Source: Streptomyces sp. S.PB5
Lineage (GTDB): Bacteria > Actinomycetota > Actinomycetes > Streptomycetales > Streptomycetaceae
Direction of reading: 5' to 3'
Assembly: GCF_030403745.1 (NCBI RefSeq)
Contig: NZ_JAQMWP010000011.1
Span: 62,001-126,000, forward strand
Length of the DNA: 64,000 nucleotides
The notes beneath the pieces were generated by a model that was not told where the DNA came from, made no database searches, and was given only the letters and a program-made list of their open reading frames with translations. The position numbers and the translations under genes are program-made. Of this stretch, positions 58,529 through 64,000 are shown one piece after another (position 1 is the stretch's first letter; every line of letters begins with the position of its first letter).

Positions 58529-59422
58529 ATGCCGCACACCATGAGGATGACCCGTCGCGCGGGGCTGAGAACCGCCGTGGCCGCAGGCCTCGCCCTGCCC
58601 CTGCTGGCCACGATGCCGACCTCGGCCGCCGGTCCGGGCAACCTCCGGCTCTCCGTCATGACGTTCAATCTGCGCTTCGCGAGCGACTCCCAGCCCAACA
58701 GCTGGCCCACCCGCCGTCCGGTGATGCGCAGGCTCCTGCGCCGCGAGGCCCCCACGATCCTGGGCACCCAGGAGGGCCTCTACCAGCAGCTCCGCGACAT
58801 CCACAGCGACCTCGGACCGCTCTACGCCTGGATCGGCACCGGCCGCGAGGGCGGCAGCCGCGACGAGTCCATGGCGATCTTCTACGACACCCGGCGCCTC
58901 GCCCCCGTCGAGCACGACACCTACTGGCTCTCCGACACCCCCAGGGTCATCGGCTCGAACAGCTGGGGCGGGATGTTCCCGAGGATCGTCACCTGGGTCC
59001 GCTTCCGCGACCTGAACGCCGGCGGGCGGGAGGTGCACGTCCTCAACACCCACCTCGACCATGCCAGTCAGTACGCCCGCGAGCGCGGAGCGCAGTTCAT
59101 AGCGCGGAAGGTCGCGGACCTCGGCCGCTCCGCGCCGGTCGTGGTGACCGGCGACTTCAACGCCGCGGCCCACCGCAACCGCGCCTACGACACACTGCTC
59201 GCCGCAGGCCTCGAGGACACCTGGGACACCGCGGCCGAGCGCAGCGCGCTGTACGCCACCTTCCACGGCTACCGGCCGCTCACGCCGGGCGGCGACCGCA
59301 TCGACTGGATACTCGCCTCCTCCGGCACCGCCGTCCACCGCGCCGGGATCAACACCTTCGCGGTCGAGGGGCAGTTCCCCAGCGACCATCTGCCCGTACA
59401 GGCCTCGCTGACCCTGCCGTGA
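58529..59422 (+). CDS. Secreted endonuclease/exonuclease/phosphatase (EEP) family protein
   Basis: The protein has 297 residues. GGGAGGGG lies before ATG 58529. The signal peptide carries a twin-arginine-like TRRAGLR and a hydrophobic core (TAVAAGLALPLLATM) ending TSAAG. EEP motifs follow: SVMTFNLRF (Asn), LGTQEG (catalytic Glu), VHVLNTHLDH, VVTGDFNA and DRIDWILAS, ending PSDHLPV with the catalytic His. It is likely an exported phosphodiesterase or nuclease. Confidence 0.88.
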   Translation: MPHTMRMTRRAGLRTAVAAGLALPLLATMPTSAAGPGNLRLSVMTFNLRFASDSQPNSWPTRRPVMRRLLRREAPTILGTQEGLYQQLRDIHSDLGPLYAWIGTGREGGSRDESMAIFYDTRRLAPVEHDTYWLSDTPRVIGSNSWGGMFPRIVTWVRFRDLNAGGREVHVLNTHLDHASQYARERGAQFIARKVADLGRSAPVVVTGDFNAAAHRNRAYDTLLAAGLEDTWDTAAERSALYATFHGYRPLTPGGDRIDWILASSGTAVHRAGINTFAVEGQFPSDHLPVQASLTLP

Positions 59423-59425
59423 GCA

Positions 59426-59466
59426 AAGGCCCCCGCGGCCGCTCGGAAAGCGGTCGCGGGGGCCTT
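59426..59466. terminator. Bidirectional terminator between the EEP gene and etfA
   Basis: AAGGCCCCCGCGGCCGCT pairs over 18 bases with AGCGGTCGCGGGGGCCTT (one G-T pair), loop CGGAA. The A-rich and T-rich flanks suit termination in both directions between convergent genes. Confidence 0.9.
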
Positions 59467-59483
59467 GTCACGCCTCGGTGCGA

Positions 59484-60446
59484 TCAGCCCTTGCGGGCGT
59501 TGATCTCCTCGGTGAGCTGCGGGACGACGTCGAAGAGGTCGCCGACCACGCCGTAGTCGACCAGGTCGAAGATCGGGGCCTCGGCGTCCTTGTTGACCGC
59601 CACGATCGTCTTCGAGGTCTGCATGCCCGCGCGGTGCTGGATCGCGCCGGAGATGCCGTTGGCGATGTACAGCTGCGGCGAGACGGACTTGCCGGTCTGG
59701 CCGACCTGGTTGGTGTGCGGGTACCAGCCGGCGTCCACCGCGGCACGCGAGGCACCCACGGCCGCGCCGAGGGAGTCGGCGAGGGCCTCGATGAGCGGGA
59801 AGTTCTCCGCGCCGTTGACGCCACGGCCGCCGGAGACGACGATCGCGGCCTCGGTCAGCTCCGGACGCCCGGTCGACTCGCGCGCGGTGCGCGCGGTCAC
59901 CTTGGTGCCGGTGGCCAGCGCGCCGAAGGTCACGGACAGGGCCTCGACGGTGCCGGCGGCCGGGGCGGCCTCCACAGCAGCGCTGTTGGGCTTGACCGTG
60001 ATGACCGGGGTGCCCTTGCTGACACGGGACTTGGTGGTGAAGGACGCGGCGAACACCGACTGGGTGGCCACCGGGCCCTCGTCACCGGCCTCCAGGTCGA
60101 CGGCGTCGGTGATGATGCCGGAGCCGATGCGCAGCGCCAGACGCGCGGCGATCTCCTTGCCCTCCGCGGAGGACGGCACCAGGACGGCGGCCGGGGAGAC
60201 GGCCTCGTAGGCGGCCTGCAGGGCGTCGACCTTCGGCACGACCAGGTAGTCGGCGTACTCGGCGGCCTCGTGGGTGAGGACCTTGACGGCGCCGTGCTCG
60301 GCGAGCGCGGCGGCGGTGTCCGCGGCGCCGTTGCCCAGCGCGACGGCGACCGGCTCGCCGATGCGGCGGGCCAGCGTCAGCAGCTCCAGGGTGGGCTTGC
60401 GGACGGCACCGTCCACGTGGTCGACGTAGACGAGAACTTCAGCCAT
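59484..60446 (-). CDS. etfA: Electron transfer flavoprotein, alpha subunit
   Basis: The protein has 320 residues. The C-terminal FAD-binding motif GRPELTEAAIVVSGGRGVNG and the following DSLGAAVGASRAAVDAGW, VGQTGKSVSPQLYIANGISG and AIQHRAGM are diagnostic. EtfA with EtfB accepts electrons from acyl-CoA dehydrogenases and passes them to the quinone pool. It lies 72 bases downstream of etfB in the same operon. Confidence 0.95.
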   Translation of the reverse strand: MAEVLVYVDHVDGAVRKPTLELLTLARRIGEPVAVALGNGAADTAAALAEHGAVKVLTHEAAEYADYLVVPKVDALQAAYEAVSPAAVLVPSSAEGKEIAARLALRIGSGIITDAVDLEAGDEGPVATQSVFAASFTTKSRVSKGTPVITVKPNSAAVEAAPAAGTVEALSVTFGALATGTKVTARTARESTGRPELTEAAIVVSGGRGVNGAENFPLIEALADSLGAAVGASRAAVDAGWYPHTNQVGQTGKSVSPQLYIANGISGAIQHRAGMQTSKTIVAVNKDAEAPIFDLVDYGVVGDLFDVVPQLTEEINARKG

Positions 60447-60518
60447 GGGAATGCTCTCCTGCGGATTGCGAAGTCTTGAGGGGCGGAAGGGGAGTGAGCC
60501 TCGGCGGGCCAGTGACCC

Positions 60519-61307
60519 TTAGATGAACTTCTGGCTCGCGAGGAACTCGGCGAGCTGCTTGCCGCCCTCGCCCTCGTCCTTGACGATCGTGCCCGCGGTG
60601 CGCGCGGGGCGCTCGGCGGCCGTGTCGACCTTGGTCCAGGCGCCGTCCAGACCCACTTCCTCGGCCTCGATGTCGAGGTCGGAGAGGTCCCAGGACTCCA
60701 CCGGCTTCTTCTTGGCGGCCATGATGCCCTTGAAGGACGGGTAACGCGCCTCGCCCGACTGGTCGGTGACGGACACGACGGCCGGGAGGGACGCCTCCAG
60801 CTGCTCGCTCGCGGCATCCCCGTCGCGGCGGCCCCTGACCGTGCCGTCCTCGACCGAGACCTCGGAGAGCAGGGTGACCTGCGGGACGCCCAGGCGCTCG
60901 GCGACCAGCGCGGGCACGATGCCGGCGGTGCCGTCGGTGGAGGCCATGCCGGAGATCACCAGGTCGAACCCGGCCTTCTCGATCGCCTTCGCCAGCACCA
61001 GGGAGGTGCCGATGGCGTCGGTGCCGTGCAGGTCGTCGTCCTCGACGTGGATCGCCTTGTCGGCGCCCATCGACAGCGCCTTGCGCAGGGCGTCCTTGGC
61101 GTCCTCCGGGCCGACGGTGAGGACGGTGACCTCGACGTCGTCGTCGGAGTTCTCCGAGATCTGCAGCGCCTGCTCGACCGCGTACTCGTCCAGCTCCGAG
61201 AGCAGACCGTCCACGTCGTCCCGGTCGACGGTCAGGTCATCGGCGAAGTGCCGGTCGCCAGTGGCGTCGGGCACGTACTTCACGGTGACAACGATCCTCA
61301 AGCTCAC
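60519..61307 (-). CDS. etfB: Electron transfer flavoprotein, beta subunit
   Basis: The protein has 262 residues and starts at GTG 61307. It has VVTVKYVPDATGDRHF, the DEYAVEQALQI helix, the AMP-binding DLVISGMASTDGTAGIVPAL and the recognition loop LPAVVSVTDQSGEARYPSFK. It binds AMP and docks the dehydrogenases. It is first gene of the etfBA operon. An 8-2-8 palindrome lies 36 bases upstream. Confidence 0.95.
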   Translation of the reverse strand: MSLRIVVTVKYVPDATGDRHFADDLTVDRDDVDGLLSELDEYAVEQALQISENSDDDVEVTVLTVGPEDAKDALRKALSMGADKAIHVEDDDLHGTDAIGTSLVLAKAIEKAGFDLVISGMASTDGTAGIVPALVAERLGVPQVTLLSEVSVEDGTVRGRRDGDAASEQLEASLPAVVSVTDQSGEARYPSFKGIMAAKKKPVESWDLSDLDIEAEEVGLDGAWTKVDTAAERPARTAGTIVKDEGEGGKQLAEFLASQKFI

Positions 61308-61342
61308 GCCGGCTCTCCTACTGCTCCGTCGACTTATCTCTA

Positions 61343-61360
61343 CTGCCTGCTTGCAGGCAG
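61343..61360. promoter_or_regulatory. Palindrome upstream of etfBA
   Basis: CTGCCTGC-TT-GCAGGCAG is a perfect 18-bp palindrome, 36-53 bases before the etfB start. It is a plausible TetR/FadR-type operator controlling fatty-acid linked electron transfer. Confidence 0.65.
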
Positions 61361-61540
61361 CATAGGCGCCCCAAGCGGCCGATCCCGATCGGGGCGGCCC
61401 GCGCTCCGAACGAAATATTACTCGTCAGTACACCCAGTTCGTTCCCGCTAAGCAAGCGCTTTGAACTGTGACCTTTGCAACGCAGCGTAATCGGAACTCG
61501 ACGGCTTCGCAGAAGCGGCGGGAGAGGGCGGGAGGCGCCG

Positions 61541-62050
61541 TCAGTCGCGCAGAGCGCTGAACTGCCCCTGGTGATAGAGGAGCGGACGGCCGGGGCCGGC
61601 GGGGTCGCCGAGGAGCACCTCGGCCAGGACGATGCGATGGTCCCCTGCGGGCACGCGCGCGACGACCCGGCACACCAGCCAGGCCAGGACGTCGTCGAGG
61701 ACGGGGACCCCTTCGGGGCCTTCATACCAGGCGGTGGGCGCGCCGAAGCGGTCGGCGCCGCTGCGGGCGAAAGTGGCGGCCAGCTCCCGCTGGTGCTCGC
61801 CGAGTATGTGGACGCCGACGTGCTCGGCCTCGGATATCGCGGGCCAGCTGGAGGCGCCGACGCCGATACCGAAGGAGAGCAGCGGCGGCTCGGCGGAGAC
61901 CGAGGTGAGGGAGGTCGCGGTGAAGCCGACCGGGCCCCGCTCACCATCGGCGGTGATCACGGCGACGCCCGCCGCGTGCCGCCGGAAGACGGAGCGGAGG
62001 AGGTCGGGAGAGGCGAGCTGAGGGGTACGGAGTTCCGGCGTTGCCGTCAT
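61541..62050 (-). CDS. Flavin reductase family protein
   Basis: The protein has 169 residues. AGAAGGA precedes ATG 62050. It shows the FMN-binding split-barrel pattern: FRRHAAGVAVITADGERGPV, GFTATSLTSVSAEPPLLSFG and the GDHRIVLAEVLLGD strand. It provides reduced flavin to a partner monooxygenase or reduces flavin itself. No partner is adjacent. Confidence 0.88.
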   Translation of the reverse strand: MTATPELRTPQLASPDLLRSVFRRHAAGVAVITADGERGPVGFTATSLTSVSAEPPLLSFGIGVGASSWPAISEAEHVGVHILGEHQRELAATFARSGADRFGAPTAWYEGPEGVPVLDDVLAWLVCRVVARVPAGDHRIVLAEVLLGDPAGPGRPLLYHQGQFSALRD

Positions 62051-62257
62051 GGACGTGTCCTTCTGCGAGGGCGGGCGTGCTGGTCCGTGGCTGCTCAGCA
62101 ACCCGGACAGCGCGCGCTCGCGTTGCGGACGAGGTCGACGTGGACCCGCCCGAACAGAAGGAGTTCGGAAGGCATACGGTCAGGCTGACGATAGGTGGCG
62201 GGCGCAGTCAAGTACGTTCCGGCATATGGGAGATGGCTCACCGTGCGCCCACCGAGG

Positions 62258-62671
62258 TCAAACCGCCTCCCCCAGTGCCGCGATGACATCCGCCTTGCGC
62301 GGCTGTCCGGTGGCCCGCCGCACGACACGGCCGTCGGCGTCCAGTACGAGCACGGTCGGCGTCTTGAGGATGTCGAGTGCACGGACGAGGTCCAGATGGG
62401 CCTCGGCGTCGATCTCGATGTGCGCGACGCCCGGCACCATGCCGGCCACCTCGCCCAGGATCCGCTTGGTGGCCCGGCAGGGCGCGCAGAAGGCGCTGGA
62501 GAACTGGACCAGCGTGGCCCGCTCCCCCAACTCCCCGCCCAGCTCGGCCGTGCCGAGCCGCTTGCCGTCGTCCCGCCCGCGCACCCGTACTCTCCCGCTC
62601 CGCCGCTTGTGCAGCACTCCGTAGGCGCTCGCCGCGGCGAGCACCACCACACACACCATGAGTCCGGCCAT
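62258..62671 (-). CDS. Membrane-anchored thioredoxin-like protein
   Basis: The protein has 137 residues. ATG 62671 has GGAG upstream. The N-terminal span is AGLMVCVVVLAAASAYGVL, followed by a basic stretch and a thioredoxin domain with the active site SSAFCAPCRATKRI and the cis-proline loop KTPTVLVLDADG. It probably works outside the membrane on disulfides. It is divergent from the DUF4395 gene, a common pairing in actinobacteria. Confidence 0.88.
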   Translation of the reverse strand: MAGLMVCVVVLAAASAYGVLHKRRSGRVRVRGRDDGKRLGTAELGGELGERATLVQFSSAFCAPCRATKRILGEVAGMVPGVAHIEIDAEAHLDLVRALDILKTPTVLVLDADGRVVRRATGQPRKADVIAALGEAV

Positions 62672-62747
62672 CACCCAGCTCCAGCGTTCACGAGACTGCA
62701 AAGATTCCCGGCTCCACGAAACGTTCCCCTTGCGGAATGCTTGATTC

Positions 62748-63164
62748 ATGGACATCGACGTGAGGGGACCGCGCTTCGGAGCAGCGGTGACGACCCTAGT
62801 ACTGGCGGTCGTGCTGATCACCGGCAGCGTGTGGCTCCTGGCCTGGCAGACCCTGGCGTTCGCCCTGGGCGCGGCCGGCGGGGTGGGGCGCTCGCCGTAC
62901 GGCTGGCTGTACCGCAAGGCCGTACGGCCCCGGCTCGGGCCGCCGACCGAGTTCGAGGCGCCGGAACCGCCGCGGTTCGCACAGACAGTGGGGCTCGTCT
63001 TCGCGGGCCTGGGACTGGTCGGGTTCGGACTCGGACCGGAGTGGCTGGGTCTCACCGCGACCGGCGCCGCGCTCGCGGCCGCGTTCCTGAACGCCACGTT
63101 CGGGTACTGCCTGGGGTGCGAGATGTACCTGCTCGTACGGCGGGTGGCGGTACGAGCAGAGTAA
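62748..63164 (+). CDS. DUF4395 domain membrane protein
   Basis: The protein has 138 residues. Four hydrophobic spans (TTLVLAVVLITGSVWLLAW, TLAFALGAAGG, VGLVFAGLGLVGFGLG, TGAALAAAFLNATFG) lead to the cysteine pair YCLGCEMYLLVRR. The DUF4395 family often sits beside thioredoxin-like genes, as here, suggesting a membrane redox partner. Confidence 0.88.
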   Translation: MDIDVRGPRFGAAVTTLVLAVVLITGSVWLLAWQTLAFALGAAGGVGRSPYGWLYRKAVRPRLGPPTEFEAPEPPRFAQTVGLVFAGLGLVGFGLGPEWLGLTATGAALAAAFLNATFGYCLGCEMYLLVRRVAVRAE

Positions 63165-63353
63165 CGCTTTCGTAAAAGACCGAGGTGGATCAAGCTGCCG
63201 ACGTGACAAGTATCTCGCCGTTCACAGGCACCAGGACTGGCCCCCCGTCCGTTCTTGGGGCACGATCTGCGAGATGCCGTAAACCTACGGCGCCGTAACT
63301 TTCCCGCTGGGAGCCACCTTTCCCAGGCAGAGAAGGAAGGGTCCACCCCGTCC

Positions 63354-64000
63354 ATGGCAGAGCTTGTCTACCGTCCCGTCGTCGGTCTCGCCCTCACGTT
63401 GTTCAAGGCGTGGGACCTCAAGATCGACTGCCAGGGTTCGGAGAACATCCCGCGCTCGGGCGGCGCCGTGCTGGTCAGCAACCACATCAGCTACCTGGAC
63501 TTCATCTTCGACGGGCTGGCGGCGCTCCCGCAGAAACGACTCGTTCGCTTCATGGCGAAGGAGTCCGTGTTCCGGCACAAGATCTCCGGTCCGCTGATGC
63601 GGGGCATGAAGCACATCCCCGTGGACCGCAAGCAGGGTGAGGCGGCCTACCAGCACGCGCTGCGCTCCCTGCGCTCCGGCGAGATCGTCGGCGTCTTCCC
63701 CGAGGCCACGATCTCCCAGTCCTTCACCCTGAAGTCCTTCAAGTCCGGTGCCGCGCGCATGGCCCAGGAGGCCGGCGTCCCGCTGATCCCGATGGCGCTC
63801 TGGGGCACCCAGCGCCTGTGGACCAAGGGTCACCCGCGCAACTTCAAGCGCAGCCACACCCCGATCACCATCCGGGTCGGCGAGCCGATCGAGGCCCCCA
63901 AGGACAAGTACGCGGGCGCGATCACCCGTCAACTCCGCGAGAGTGTCCAGCAGATGCTGGAGGCCGCGCAGCGGGCGTACCCGGTCCGTCCGAAGGACGC
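63354..64000 (+). CDS. 1-acyl-sn-glycerol-3-phosphate acyltransferase (PlsC), 3' end outside window
   Basis: At least 215 residues are visible from ATG 63354. The PlsC motifs are present: NHISYLDF (NHxxxxD), FMAKESVFRHKISGPLMRG, VFPEATISQSF (FPEG-like, here FPEA) and the VPLIPMALWG loop. It catalyses the second acylation step of phospholipid synthesis, making phosphatidic acid from lysophosphatidic acid at the membrane. The FPEA variant occurs in actinobacterial members. Confidence 0.92.
   Translation, partial: MAELVYRPVVGLALTLFKAWDLKIDCQGSENIPRSGGAVLVSNHISYLDFIFDGLAALPQKRLVRFMAKESVFRHKISGPLMRGMKHIPVDRKQGEAAYQHALRSLRSGEIVGVFPEATISQSFTLKSFKSGAARMAQEAGVPLIPMALWGTQRLWTKGHPRNFKRSHTPITIRVGEPIEAPKDKYAGAITRQLRESVQQMLEAAQRAYPVRPKD

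Overview
The window is from a Streptomyces chromosome or a Streptomyces replicon with an inserted accessory block. The evidence is uniformly high GC, strong GC bias at third codon positions, HrdB-type promoters, and typical actinobacterial families: Lsr2, WhiB-like, RsbW-like ATPase, mycothiol-dependent enzyme, Ddn-type F420 enzyme, DUF6986, DUF6332 and PASTA-less Ser/Thr kinases. Functions were assigned by reading the sequence; no database search was run.

Region A (1-24.2 kb) is a phage- or plasmid-like accessory block with every gene on the + strand. It opens with the 3' end of an lsr2 gene, an RsbW-like ATPase and a protein built from two copies of one helix-turn-helix fold. From 1.7 kb on, the genes fall into seven operons. 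Each is headed by a copy of one promoter: TTGMCM, exactly 16 bases, then TAGAAT inside an invariant core ATAGTAGAAT. In most copies complementary arms flank this core. The operons carry a Sak4-like RecA-fold ATPase with a Cas4-like nuclease, a replication-type winged helix protein, a WhiB-like protein, a DUF3560 protein, a DNA methylase fold lacking its catalytic motif, a ParB-like protein, a DndC sulfurtransferase without DndB/D/E, a degenerate YgjP-like protein, and many small conserved proteins of unknown role. Translational coupling by GTGA/ATGA overlaps is frequent. No integrase, capsid, tra or certain rep gene is visible, so the block either continues to the left or depends on other factors.

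Region B (24.2-37.5 kb) is a junction and defence island. It holds a damaged tRNA-Arg(CCT), gene remnants, a secreted NucA/NucB-type DNase followed by an acidic ComJ/Nin-like partner, a complete type II Wadjet (jetABCD) anti-plasmid system, a degenerate DUF2637 (spdB-like) gene and a fragment of a LivK-type binding protein.

Region C (37.6-64 kb) is ordinary chromosome. It contains MFS transporters, a methyltransferase, a truncated tartrate/isopropylmalate dehydrogenase beside an 8-bp tandem repeat, a MarR/DHA2 efflux pair, a two-component system, TetR with a Ddn-like enzyme, geranylgeranyl reductase, an M20 peptidase, a TmrB-NUDIX fusion, a ROK kinase divergent from a LacI regulator, a Hanks-type kinase, DUF6986, a Tat-exported EEP phosphatase, etfBA, a flavin reductase, a membrane-anchored thioredoxin divergent from a DUF4395 protein, and the start of a PlsC acyltransferase. 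Several intergenic palindromes here look like operators for the adjacent regulators.
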